Positions 34,385-42,400 of a stretch of DNA of 42,400 nt are shown here, one piece after another. The stretch is taken from contig JBELHJ010000017.1 in the NCBI GenBank assembly GCA_042091495.1, forward strand, positions 1 to 42,400, in the 5' to 3' direction. The notes below the pieces were generated by a model, which did not search any database, had not been told where the DNA came from, and saw only the letters and a list, made by a program, of their open reading frames with translations. Source of the DNA: JBELHJ01 sp042091495. Its GTDB lineage: Bacteria; Bacteroidota; Bacteroidia; Flavobacteriales; Flavobacteriaceae. The position numbers were made by a program, and so were the translations under genes. Every line of letters begins with the position of its first letter. Positions within the stretch are counted from its first letter, which is position 1.

Positions 34385-36533
34385 AAAAATTAGCTCGGTA
34401 ATCTTCTATGTCTGAAGCTTCTTTCAAAGCATTAAATACAACCGTATTAACTCTATTAGTAGTAGCATTCGTTATGCGGTTTGAAACGGCTTGGTAATTA
34501 TCAAGTTGAGGAGCGTCTTCTTTGGCAGTTACTTTAATTATAAATACCCCTTTCTGACCATCAATAAGTCCTGATGTTTGATCAACTGAAAGACCAAATG
34601 CCTCACCAACTACTTTAGGTTCTCTTCCAGCCCCTGCTAAAGTTGGGTTTTTAATATTTACGGCTTTAGCTGTTTTAACAGATACTGACTTAGCTTTAGC
34701 AAAACCTTCAACTGTATTTTCAGTTAATCCAGATTTAATAAGCTCTGCTTTTTTCTGATTTCTTATGATTGGTAAAATTTTAGCAGAAGCTTTCTCTACC
34801 GATGATAAACCTTCATTGTTAATACTCGTAACAGTAGCTACTACATAACCTTTTCCTGGAATTGAAAAACGTTTATAATCACCGGATTTAGTTTCCTTTT
34901 CAAAAGCCCATCTTACAATAGCCCTTTGACTCTGTAATCCAGGTATATTTTCATCCAGTACTTTTACATTAGATACAGGCTTCACAACATACTTCTGATC
35001 TTGTGCTACTTTATCAAAAGTTTCGTTTTGTAATGCCAATTCAAACTTAGAAGTAGTATTAAAAACTTGATCAATAGTTTCTTCAGAAGGTTCTATAGTT
35101 TGTGCTAATGTGGCTAATTTTAAAGCGCGCTGTTTATCTGTTTGACCCAATATTTCAATAACATGGAAACCAAATACAGTTTTCACTACACCTAAGTCAC
35201 CTTTTTTACCTTCAAATTCAAAATCATTAAAAGGCTTAACCATTGTATTATATGGATGATAATCATACTCTCCACCATTAGCAATACTTCCTTGATCAGA
35301 TGAGAAGTCTGTAACTAAACTTTCGAATTTTGAACGGTTTCTCTTTACCACTTTGAATAAACTATCTGCCAAAGTTTTAGCTTGCGCCTCTGTTCTTGTA
35401 ACATCAGCTTGAGCAGATGATGCTCCTGCAAAAGGCACTAGGATATGACGCACTTTAGCAGAGTCTGGCAAGTTTTTTTCAGCTACAACTTTCGTTAGCT
35501 TAAAATATCCTGCGTCTTTATATGGCCCGTGATTTTCTCCAACACCTAAATCAAAAATAATATCCTGATAAGCTTTGGGTAAAGATGATTTAAACACATA
35601 AGAGTTAGCATACTTGATGTCTGAATTTGAATTTACAAATTCTTCAATATCAGTTGTTGAATTTAATCCTAAAATAGTATCATTTGATTGAATACCTTCA
35701 TTGTATTCAACGCGGTCATCTAATAACTCAACTAGGCTTGTTTTAATATTTTTTTCATCGTCTAAGGTAGCCGTTTCTCTAAATTCAACATAACTAATAT
35801 CTCTGGACTCTTCAACTTGAAACTCTTCTTTATGATCATTGATGTAAGCTTTTATATCTGACTTAGTTACTGTAACAAGGCTGTCTGCTATTGTAATATA
35901 AGGCACAAAAGCAAATGATAAATCTACTTTTTCATTACTTTGTCCATAATCAGATTTAGCATCAAATAGAGTTGCACCAACGCCTGCTTTAACAAGAGCA
36001 TTGTAATCCTGCTGTAATGCGTTTGTAGCAACTGCACTTTCATTATTGACCCATTCAGCATAGCTGATTTGAAATGTTCCAAGTGGTGCTCTTTCTGGAG
36101 CAATGGCTTTAAGGTTTGAGATAAACTCATTCAACTTATTTTCATCAAAAAAACCATCTTCGTTTTTAAACTCATTGTAGGATGAAAAACTGTTTTTCAA
36201 CAATTCTCTAATTTGGTCTTTTTCAACAGTTAAACCTAATTTATCAAATTCAGATTCCATAAGCATTGAGCGGACTTCCTGATCCCAAACTCTGTTCATT
36301 GCTTGAGTTGAAGATCCATTTGGCCCTAATTGCCTTTGCATTCCCTCAACACGACGCATAAAATCAACGCGTTTAATATCTTTTCCATTAATGCTAGCTA
36401 CTACATCTTGCGAAGCACTTGTTAACGCATCACTATTTCTAAAAAGATCTGCAAGTACAAATGAGAACAAAGCCAAAGCGATTATCAGAATAAGAAATAA
36501 GGAACGTTGTCTAATTTTATTTAAAACTGCCAT
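34380..36533 (-). CDS. Peptidylprolyl isomerase / periplasmic chaperone of the PpiD/SurA type
   Basis: The 717-residue protein is anchored by one membrane helix (about 11-30, LFLILIIALALFSFVLADLF) and has a large periplasmic part. A SurA-N/PpiD-like segment (INGKDIKRVDFMRRVEGMQRQ onward, about 46-190) is followed by a parvulin (PpiC) domain from about residue 355 (KVRHILVPF) to 460 (KTVFGFHVIEI). It helps outer-membrane proteins fold as they leave the translocon. A second, degenerate parvulin-like region lies in the C-terminal third. It is downstream of a CorC-type gene with a 100-base spacer that contains a one-mismatch -7 candidate TATTTTCG, so it may have its own promoter. Confidence 0.93.
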   Translation of the reverse strand: MAVLNKIRQRSLFLILIIALALFSFVLADLFRNSDALTSASQDVVASINGKDIKRVDFMRRVEGMQRQLGPNGSSTQAMNRVWDQEVRSMLMESEFDKLGLTVEKDQIRELLKNSFSSYNEFKNEDGFFDENKLNEFISNLKAIAPERAPLGTFQISYAEWVNNESAVATNALQQDYNALVKAGVGATLFDAKSDYGQSNEKVDLSFAFVPYITIADSLVTVTKSDIKAYINDHKEEFQVEESRDISYVEFRETATLDDEKNIKTSLVELLDDRVEYNEGIQSNDTILGLNSTTDIEEFVNSNSDIKYANSYVFKSSLPKAYQDIIFDLGVGENHGPYKDAGYFKLTKVVAEKNLPDSAKVRHILVPFAGASSAQADVTRTEAQAKTLADSLFKVVKRNRSKFESLVTDFSSDQGSIANGGEYDYHPYNTMVKPFNDFEFEGKKGDLGVVKTVFGFHVIEILGQTDKQRALKLATLAQTIEPSEETIDQVFNTTSKFELALQNETFDKVAQDQKYVVKPVSNVKVLDENIPGLQSQRAIVRWAFEKETKSGDYKRFSIPGKGYVVATVTSINNEGLSSVEKASAKILPIIRNQKKAELIKSGLTENTVEGFAKAKSVSVKTAKAVNIKNPTLAGAGREPKVVGEAFGLSVDQTSGLIDGQKGVFIIKVTAKEDAPQLDNYQAVSNRITNATTNRVNTVVFNALKEASDIEDYRANFY

Positions 36534-36633
36534 TTTGTAGTTAAATTATAATATGATAGTGGGCGAAAATAATGTTTTATCTCTAATTATAAAAGCAGAT
36601 AATACCTTTTTATAAATAGAACTTAAATAAGAT

Positions 36634-37914
36634 TTAGGGTAAAATGAATAAATGAACTGTATCAATTTTTGTAGATGAAACTTGTTTTATGCAAAACTTA
36701 AATTTTTCAATAATTAATTCATCACCAACAGAAGGAATTTCTTCTGTTCTACTTACAATCAAGCCTCCTAATGTTTCATAATGTTCGTCTTCTGGCAATT
36801 CCAATTTATAGTGTTCATTGATGTAATCTACATCCAATCTTGCTGAAAAAATAAATTCAGTATTAGATAATTGATTTTCTATGAGATCTACACTGTCATG
36901 TTCATCTTCAATTTCCCCAAATAATTCTTCAACAATATCCTCAATGGTCATAATACCAGACGTGCCTCCATACTCGTCTATTACTACTGCGACACTTTTA
37001 CGTTTTTTAATTAAAAAGTTCATCACATCTTTAATTAAAATTGTTTCGGGAACAAATTCAACTGGTCTTATGATTGACCGAATATTTTTTGGTTTATTGA
37101 ATAATTCAAAAGCGTGAACATATCCCAAAATGTCATCAATAGAATTTTTATAAACAATGATTTTTGAGTAGCCTGAGGAAATAAATAACTCTGTAACTTT
37201 TTCGAGAGACTCCAAGTAATCAACAGCTAAAATTTCTGTTCTTGGAATCATCACTTCTCGTGCTTTAAGCTCTGGGAATTCAAGTGCATTTTGAAAAATT
37301 TGGATTTCACTATCAACATCATCAGATTCATCCATAGACTCAATTTGTTCACTGATATAATTTCCTAATTCGTCTCTAGTTAAAGCTAGGTTCACCTGAT
37401 CGCCTTCTGTTTTAAAAAATTTTTTAAGAATAGTATCTGAAATCCATATTACAAAATCTGAAATCCAAGAAAAAAGTTTATAAAATACAAAGGAGGGAAT
37501 CGCAAAAAATCTGACAAAAGTATTGGCGTAAATTTGAAAAAAAACTTTTGGTATAAATTCTGCTGTTAGAAGTATAACTGCAGTAGAAATAACAGTTTGA
37601 GAAAATAAACTCAAATCTATAAGCAAATAATTCAATATTTTATTTTGAGCTGGAAGTAAAGAAGCAAACCACCCTACTAATAAATCACCCATTAAAAAAC
37701 CATAAACTACTAATGCAATATTATTTCCAATAAGCATAGTAGCAATAAATTTTGAGGGTTTTAATGTAATTACGGAGAGTACTCTTGCAATTACATCTTT
37801 TTTTTGTTTTTGAATTTCAAGAAATACTTTATTCGAAGATACATAAGCGATTTCCATACCAGAGAAAAAAGCAGATAAAATAAGCATTAAAATTATGATG
37901 GTTACAGATCCCAT
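36634..37914 (-). CDS. CNNM/HlyC-CorC family membrane protein with CBS domains
   Basis: The 426-residue protein has an N-terminal CNNM (DUF21) membrane domain with about four helices (1-180), two CBS domains (about 205-325, including MIPRTEILAVDYLESLEKV and VVIDEYGGTSGIMTIEDIVEELFGEIEDEHD) and a C-terminal CorC/HlyC transporter-associated domain (ending KFCIKQVSSTKIDTVHLF). The family is linked to magnesium or cobalt efflux; Flavobacterium GldE is a paralogue, but the neighbours here (lptC, coaX) are not those of gldE, so the gliding role should not be assumed. It starts 1 base after a 59-codon gene. Confidence 0.94.
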   Translation of the reverse strand: MGSVTIIILMLILSAFFSGMEIAYVSSNKVFLEIQKQKKDVIARVLSVITLKPSKFIATMLIGNNIALVVYGFLMGDLLVGWFASLLPAQNKILNYLLIDLSLFSQTVISTAVILLTAEFIPKVFFQIYANTFVRFFAIPSFVFYKLFSWISDFVIWISDTILKKFFKTEGDQVNLALTRDELGNYISEQIESMDESDDVDSEIQIFQNALEFPELKAREVMIPRTEILAVDYLESLEKVTELFISSGYSKIIVYKNSIDDILGYVHAFELFNKPKNIRSIIRPVEFVPETILIKDVMNFLIKKRKSVAVVIDEYGGTSGIMTIEDIVEELFGEIEDEHDSVDLIENQLSNTEFIFSARLDVDYINEHYKLELPEDEHYETLGGLIVSRTEEIPSVGDELIIEKFKFCIKQVSSTKIDTVHLFILP

Positions 37915-37915
37915 C

Positions 37916-38095
37916 CTATTTCTTAAACTTTTTACTGAATCGCTTTCTGAAGAAATACATAAAAATAGCTAAAGCTGAAAAAAAGAAAGATATCAGAGCT
38001 CTAGTTAAATCTTCACTAATCTTGGTAACGCCATCATAAAAAAATAGTATGGCAAAAAAAATATAAGCGAATTGAAATAACTTAAGGATATTCAT
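37916..38095 (-). CDS. Small membrane protein (59 residues), unknown function
   Basis: An ATG at 38095 opens a frame of 59 codons ending with TAG at 37918-37916, one base before the start of the CorC-type gene. The start is MNILKLFQFAYIFFAILFFYD; a first membrane helix (about 4-20) and a second (about 33-48, ALISFFFSALAIFMYFF) are joined by a short hydrophilic turn with DGVTKISEDL, and the C-terminus is very basic (RKRFSKKFKK). The tight spacing on both sides (38 bases after lptC, 1 base before the CorC gene) and the codon pattern make it a real gene of the lptC operon. I do not recognise the family. Confidence 0.85.
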   Translation of the reverse strand: MNILKLFQFAYIFFAILFFYDGVTKISEDLTRALISFFFSALAIFMYFFRKRFSKKFKK

Positions 38096-38133
38096 TGAAT
38101 AAAAATTTCTGTGTAATACAAATATATTGAAAA

Positions 38134-38688
38134 TTAATTCTCAACTGAACGAACACCATTCATTTCAATAATATCGAAATTATTAAAATTAACATCTGCA
38201 TCAAACCCTTTACCATAACCCATATCACCGTCTAAACGAAAAGAAATTGGAAGGTTTGTAAATAACCACTCTCGCCTTTGATTGTAATAAAGTTGTTTAG
38301 CAAAAATAGTATCATTTGTGTGCCTTGCAATCACAACATTACCTTGTAAATCAATTAGATTAGTCACATTATAGACAACACCATAATCTGCAGTAATTAC
38401 AGTTTTGTTTTTATTATTATCAAATAATGTTAAATGAATCCCTTTTGGAAATTCAGAGAAAGAAAATTCCCGATTTGAAAAATCAAACATTTTAGGACTG
38501 ATTAAATTCGCAATAACTTTTCCTGAATCAGTATATTTTAAATTAATAGCTTCTGTTTCTCCGACCGGAGCATTTTGACTGATACCAAACTTTTTGACAT
38601 CTTCTAGATTAGATTTACATGAAAAAAACATAGCCACAGCAATAACTGTGACTATGTTCTTAATATGGTATGAGTCTTTAAAGATCAT
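38134..38688 (-). CDS. lptC: LPS export protein LptC
   Basis: LptC is the periplasmic part of the LPS transport bridge between LptB2FG and LptA. The 184-residue protein starts with a signal that ends FFSC (Cys24), so here it is probably a lipoprotein, unlike the membrane-anchored E. coli form. The OstA/LptA-like beta-jellyroll region runs through LKYTDSGKVIANLISPKMF, VITADYGVVYNVTNLIDLQG and VVIARHTNDTIFAKQLYYNQ. It overlaps the TPR gene by one base (TAATG) and is 38 bases ahead of the small membrane protein gene. lpxB in the same window shows the LPS route is present. Confidence 0.92.
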   Translation of the reverse strand: MIFKDSYHIKNIVTVIAVAMFFSCKSNLEDVKKFGISQNAPVGETEAINLKYTDSGKVIANLISPKMFDFSNREFSFSEFPKGIHLTLFDNNKNKTVITADYGVVYNVTNLIDLQGNVVIARHTNDTIFAKQLYYNQRREWLFTNLPISFRLDGDMGYGKGFDADVNFNNFDIIEMNGVRSVEN

Positions 38689-40076
38689 TATTTAATTTCA
38701 GGAACTTTAACTTTAGCTCCAATCCAACACGCTATATTAATAGTTTCTCCTGCTCTGTTTGCAGAGAAAATTTCACCTTTTGAAGGTGCCTTAGCCTTGT
38801 AATTTGCTTCATATTTAGAGGCTGTCTTTTTTAATTTAGCATCAGCTCTACCAGCCTTTACGACTTCTGATGCTGCCAACCAATACACAGCTCTCTTGTC
38901 AAAAGCAGTTGCACCACAATTGTTAGCACTTTTAGCATACATTTCTGCAATTTTTATATAACATTTACCCATTGAAGCATTTGAAGATAAAGCCTTTCTA
39001 TAATAACTTCTAGCAACACCATAGCTTCCTTTTGCTTTAAATTTTTCAGCAACTCTATATAAAATTTTTGCCTTTTCATATGCATCAGTCTCTAACTCAA
39101 CTGCTTGCTTATAATAGGTAATAGCATCATTAGATTTTCCTTCTTTATCCTTTAAGATTCCTAAATAATAGGCTGTAGATGCATTAGGCTCTAGGACATT
39201 CTTTTGTTGAACTATTTTAAAGAATAACTCAGAGTCAGAACATTCTTTTGCATACAACCTGTTCATTGCACGCTGTAACCATAAACCATCATTTTTATTA
39301 GCCTCGTAATTTCTTTCATATAATGGAATTAGATTTGCACAGTTGGCTCTATCACCTAGATCTTTATCCATTCCTAGAGATATTTGATCATATGCTTTTA
39401 AATAACTCTCATAGTATTTTTTTCTAGCTTTATCTTTGGAAGATAATACTTTTTCAACACCGTCTTCTCCAGGTAAGTAGGTATTAAGTTTCTGAGTGTA
39501 ATTTTTTATTTCAGATTCTACTTTCTCATGAATTTCATCGTACTTAGTAAACAAATCCTCTGCAGGTTTTAGTTTAGCATCATACAACTGGACCATAAGT
39601 TTAAAATAAGTATACAATCCTTTGGGATTTGTAAACGTTTTAGCATCAGAAGTATAAGCTAAATCAAAAGCATCATATACTTGAGAGTCCGAAAGCCCTT
39701 TTTTAGATTTAAATTCATACAATAACATAGCCTTATCAGATAAAACGTCTCCTTTTTTTGACTTGTTTGGAAAAGCTTTTAAATAATCATCGTATAAAGA
39801 TTCTAATTCAGTGGCAAACGTTAATTTTTGGTCCGCACTGGCTTTCTTAATTTTATCCTTTAGAATTTTTTCACCTAAAGTATATACATTTATATTATAA
39901 GCTGGTGGACAATCAGTTCTAACCTTTTTCCATGGAGTATAAGCTTCCTCATACCTTTTCTTTTTACAATGTTCAGCAAAGATTTGTAGATTTGTTATAC
40001 ATTCTTCATTATCCTGGCTAAATCCAATGTTACTCATTGTAAAAAACATTAAAAATAACAGTACTAACTTCTTCAT
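38688..40076 (-). CDS. Secreted TPR-repeat protein
   Basis: The 462-residue protein has a signal peptide (residues 1-20, ending GFS before QDN) and a mostly helical body with tetratricopeptide repeats; the clearest lie at about 300-385 (NASTAYYLGILKDKEGKSND then ARSYYRKALSSNASMGKCY). A Cys-rich N-terminal part (ECITNL, EHCKKKRYEEAY, DCPPAY) suggests a disulfide. Function is unknown; it may help assemble outer-membrane complexes. It is 12 bases after the outer-membrane protein gene and one-base coupled to lptC. Confidence 0.85.
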   Translation of the reverse strand: MKKLVLLFLMFFTMSNIGFSQDNEECITNLQIFAEHCKKKRYEEAYTPWKKVRTDCPPAYNINVYTLGEKILKDKIKKASADQKLTFATELESLYDDYLKAFPNKSKKGDVLSDKAMLLYEFKSKKGLSDSQVYDAFDLAYTSDAKTFTNPKGLYTYFKLMVQLYDAKLKPAEDLFTKYDEIHEKVESEIKNYTQKLNTYLPGEDGVEKVLSSKDKARKKYYESYLKAYDQISLGMDKDLGDRANCANLIPLYERNYEANKNDGLWLQRAMNRLYAKECSDSELFFKIVQQKNVLEPNASTAYYLGILKDKEGKSNDAITYYKQAVELETDAYEKAKILYRVAEKFKAKGSYGVARSYYRKALSSNASMGKCYIKIAEMYAKSANNCGATAFDKRAVYWLAASEVVKAGRADAKLKKTASKYEANYKAKAPSKGEIFSANRAGETINIACWIGAKVKVPEIK

Positions 40077-40088
40077 ATCAAATTTATA

Positions 40089-41393
40089 TTAATTGTATTT
40101 TCTTTTTTGAAACCATCTTGAATTCAAAGACAAGCTCAAATGTATATTAAAATATTTTTCTTTTATTAAATCCGCTGTTGTTGTTCCTCGTTCACCAAAT
40201 TCAAATCCAATGTTTGCATTTGAAAATGTACCTCCTAAAGGTAAACCAACACCAAAATTAATGCCAAACTCGTTAATATTTTGATTGTTAATATTAAGTC
40301 CAACATCTGAATACCTCAATCCAGCCCTATAAACAATTCGTTTCCAGTATTTTGAAAAAGAGTTGTAGTCTGGAACAATAAATCCACCAATAGACCAAGT
40401 TTCAGCATTTACAAATTTACTATTTCCTATGTTTATTAACGGATTATTAAAATCATTGGTATTTACCTGGGTGTATTCTGCACCTAAAAACCATATTCTA
40501 GGCTGCCCTATTCCTGCGCCAAAACTATACTTTGATGGTAAATTAACTGAAGATTCTGCTAAACCTCTTGATTCAAGATTGACTTCTTCGGTATCTACAC
40601 TAACCGTAGTTTCAGTAAATGGGTTGTATGTAACCGTTGAAAATGTTCTTATATTTTCAGAATTTAGTGAAACCTCAGGAGCATAAGTCGCAGCTAATAC
40701 CAACTCAAATTTATCAGTTATATATGTTTTGTAGTTTATTCCAAAATTATATGACATACCACTTAAATCTGAACGGTTGAATTCTTCAGTTAAAAACTGC
40801 GTGTATTCACCAAACTCATCATATGTAAATTTTAGAGCATAATCTCTTGTGTTTCCAAAATTATAACTGGCATCAACCCCTAAACTTAAAGACTTGGTAA
40901 ATTGGTAAGCTAATCCAAAAAACACCTTATTAAGTCCTCCTTCTCCAGTAAATCTATAATCTAGGTTGTCATTCACTTTTGACTCTAGTTTAAAACCTAC
41001 GGAACTGTATGGTATTATTCCAAAACCAGCACCAAACTTTCCTAATGGTAAAACTAAAGCTAAATAATCAAACGTTGCTGTTGAGGCATTATCTTTCTCA
41101 GTAGTACTTTCTAACTGAAGATCAGTATAAGTGCCACCCATTGAAAATTTAACAGGACGACTTTCAGCATTATAGTATTTTATATTGTTACCCGTGTATC
41201 CTGAAGGATTTTTTAAGTTAACATGAATACTGTCATTATATATTGACAAGCCACCCATACTTCTGTTTTCAATAGTTCCTTTAAACTTTACACTTCCAAC
41301 GCCGTAATATGAATAAGGAGAAGCTGTTCCCTCCTGAGCGAAAGCTTTAAATGAAAAAACTAAAGAAAAAACGAGTATAATTTTTTTTATCAT
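40089..41393 (-). CDS. Outer-membrane beta-barrel protein, FadL/porin-like
   Basis: The 434-residue protein has a signal peptide (residues 1-19, ending AFA before QEG) and alternating hydrophobic/polar beta strands throughout. Segments such as FGAGFGIIPYSSVGFKLES, the SLGVDASYNFG strand and the end NIHLSLSLNSRWF are typical of outer-membrane barrels. The start SPYSYYGVGSVKFKGT with early RSMGGLSIYND resembles Bacteroidota outer-membrane proteins distantly related to FadL. No substrate can be named. Start and the coaX stop share one base (TAATG). Confidence 0.85.
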   Translation of the reverse strand: MIKKIILVFSLVFSFKAFAQEGTASPYSYYGVGSVKFKGTIENRSMGGLSIYNDSIHVNLKNPSGYTGNNIKYYNAESRPVKFSMGGTYTDLQLESTTEKDNASTATFDYLALVLPLGKFGAGFGIIPYSSVGFKLESKVNDNLDYRFTGEGGLNKVFFGLAYQFTKSLSLGVDASYNFGNTRDYALKFTYDEFGEYTQFLTEEFNRSDLSGMSYNFGINYKTYITDKFELVLAATYAPEVSLNSENIRTFSTVTYNPFTETTVSVDTEEVNLESRGLAESSVNLPSKYSFGAGIGQPRIWFLGAEYTQVNTNDFNNPLINIGNSKFVNAETWSIGGFIVPDYNSFSKYWKRIVYRAGLRYSDVGLNINNQNINEFGINFGVGLPLGGTFSNANIGFEFGERGTTTADLIKEKYFNIHLSLSLNSRWFQKRKYN

Positions 41394-42121
41394 TAATCTA
41401 AGTTAAATTGTAGAAGGTAATTTAATCCTTCTAACAAAAAATTCGAGTTCGCAAATATGCTATTTTTTAATTGCATAGACAAAAATTCTGAGTCTCCACC
41501 TGTTAAAACAACTGTTAAATCATCAAATTCCATCATATATTGACTAATTATACCATCTATTTCTGAAATTACACCATTAATAACTCCAGATTCAATTGAT
41601 CTATTTGTATCTGTTCCTATTAATTTACTGTCATTTTTTGAATCTAATAACGGAAGTCTTGCGGTAAAATAATTTAGGGACTTATAGCGCATTGCTATCC
41701 CTGGAGAAATCCCACCACCAAGGTACTGGTTAGAGGCATTGATTAAGTCGTAGGTTATACATGTTCCTGCATCAATAATTAAGACATTCTTATTTGGATA
41801 ATAAAAGCTAGCTGCTGCTGCTAATGCTAGCCGATCTCCACCTAGTGTATTAGGAGTATTATAACAATTTTCAAAAGGGAATTTTAATTGGTTATTTATA
41901 TCAATTACCTTGTAATTAGTATTTAAATACGAGTAAACATCAACATTAAGTTCACTTACAGATGAAATAATTACATTCATAATATCTGGCAAGCTTTTGA
42001 TAGCTTTTAAGAATGACGTTAAATTTAAATTGGGTTTAAGTATTTCTCTGTAATGTAATTTATTGTTAGTGAAAACGGCCATTTTAACATAACTATTTCC
42101 AACATCTAAAATTAAGTTCAT
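41393..42121 (-). CDS. coaX: Type III pantothenate kinase CoaX
   Basis: CoaX phosphorylates pantothenate, the first step of coenzyme A synthesis, and is not feedback-inhibited by CoA. The 242-residue protein has the ASKHA-fold motifs: LILDVGNSYVKMAVF (N-terminal phosphate loop), NTLGGDRLALAAAA, LIIDAGTCITYDLI and GGGISPGIAMRYKSL, and VVLTGGDSEFL late. Length is normal. It is the first gene of the minus-strand run that includes lptC and has a -7 element TACCTTTG upstream. Confidence 0.97.
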   Translation of the reverse strand: MNLILDVGNSYVKMAVFTNNKLHYREILKPNLNLTSFLKAIKSLPDIMNVIISSVSELNVDVYSYLNTNYKVIDINNQLKFPFENCYNTPNTLGGDRLALAAAASFYYPNKNVLIIDAGTCITYDLINASNQYLGGGISPGIAMRYKSLNYFTARLPLLDSKNDSKLIGTDTNRSIESGVINGVISEIDGIISQYMMEFDDLTVVLTGGDSEFLSMQLKNSIFANSNFLLEGLNYLLQFNLD

Positions 42122-42138
42122 GCTTTTAATTTAGGACG

Positions 42139-42146
42139 CAAAGGTA
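42139..42146 (-). promoter_or_regulatory. -7 promoter element for coaX
   Basis: On the minus strand TACCTTTG (42146-42139) matches TAnnTTTG exactly, 18 bases before the coaX start codon. The expected -33 TTG is not seen at the usual distance; a T-run (TTTTTTT) lies there instead. Confidence 0.55.
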
Positions 42147-42171
42147 CAAAAGGAAAAAAATTAATTTTATT

Positions 42172-42202
42172 TTTGGGAATGTAAAAAATGACCCTATATT
42201 TG
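42172..42202 (+). promoter_or_regulatory. Promoter of tRNA-Phe
   Basis: TTTG (42172-42175) and TATATTTG (42195-42202) match the Bacteroidota -33 and -7 elements exactly, with a 19-base spacer, 20 bases before the first base of the tRNA. It lies in the divergent spacer shared with coaX. Confidence 0.88.
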
Positions 42203-42221
42203 CAACCGCAATTATGCAACT

Positions 42222-42297
42222 GGTGCCTTAGCTCAGTTGGTAGAGCAAAGGACTGAAAATCCTTGTGTCCCTGGTTCGATTCCTGGAGGCACCACCA
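42222..42297 (+). tRNA. tRNA-Phe (anticodon GAA)
   Basis: Full cloverleaf: acceptor GGTGCCT pairs with AGGCACC, D-arm GCTCAGTTGGTAGAGC, anticodon stem AAGGA / TCCTT with loop CTGAAAA (anticodon GAA), T-arm CCTGGTTCGATTCCTGG, discriminator A at 42294. The CCA (42295-42297) is encoded in the DNA, unlike the tRNA-Arg at the other end of the window. Confidence 0.97.
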
Positions 42298-42299
42298 CT

Positions 42300-42332
42300 A
42301 AACCCTTAAAACATATTTTTAAGGGTTTTTTT
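42300..42332 (+). terminator. Intrinsic terminator after tRNA-Phe
   Basis: AAACCCTTAAAA (42300-42311) and TTTTAAGGGTTT (42317-42328) form a perfect 12-bp stem with a 5-base loop followed by a T tract to 42332. Confidence 0.9.
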
Positions 42333-42400
42333 ATACTCCTTACAGATCTCACCAACAACCTTATTTTGTTATTAAACTGCTTAAATACAACTAATTAACA

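Noticed and set aside
36634..37914. Naming the CNNM/CorC gene gldE
   Set aside because: The domain order is the same, but the neighbours do not match the gldE locus, and the family has several paralogues in Flavobacteriia.

Overview
The window is an AT-rich stretch of core chromosome from a member of the Flavobacteriia (Bacteroidota), very probably family Flavobacteriaceae. The evidence is the gene order of the division and cell-wall cluster, an FtsZ with a very long C-terminal linker, an FtsI with a C-terminal PASTA domain, the GYDIA-type GHMP kinase next to a class II HMG-CoA reductase, -7 promoter elements of the form TAnnTTTG, and many lipoproteins with short lysine-rich signal peptides. 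I see no prophage, IS element, CRISPR array or defence island.

Positions 1-16170 (minus strand) hold a dcw cluster read from mraZ down to ftsZ: mraZ, rsmH, an ftsL-like gene, ftsI, murE, mraY, murD, ftsW, murG, murC, ftsQ, ftsA, ftsZ. Spacings are tiny or overlapping, so it reads as one operon; murF and ddl are absent from it. A strong hairpin terminator follows ftsZ, then come yqeY and tRNA-Arg(TCG), closed by another hairpin. Upstream of mraZ sit three perfect 10-bp-phased repeats with core GTGGTAA, which I read as the MraZ operator.

Positions 16434-25929 hold, on the plus strand, an alpha/beta hydrolase and engB; then on the minus strand a C-terminal processing protease and an orphan DppC-type permease; then on the plus strand surE, a small membrane protein, lpxB, an NlpC/P60 lipoprotein and a comEC-like gene whose C-terminus looks like a decayed metallo-beta-lactamase domain.

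Positions 25867-32001 (minus strand) form a peptide-use operon: a secreted dipeptidyl-peptidase IV-like enzyme, two POT-family di/tripeptide transporters and a periplasmic thioredoxin. The first-described POT gene (26505-28417) is broken by a 100-N assembly gap with the same 55 bases on both sides. Collapsing the duplicate restores one intact 585-residue frame, so the gap is probably artificial, although a missing third tandem transporter cannot be excluded.

Positions 32113-34359 (plus strand) hold two mevalonate-pathway genes. Positions 34367-42146 (minus strand) run coaX, an outer-membrane barrel protein, a TPR protein, lptC, a 59-residue membrane protein, a CNNM/CorC-type protein and a PpiD-like chaperone, which together suggest envelope biogenesis. 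The window ends with tRNA-Phe(GAA), which has a textbook Bacteroidota promoter and a 12-bp terminator hairpin.
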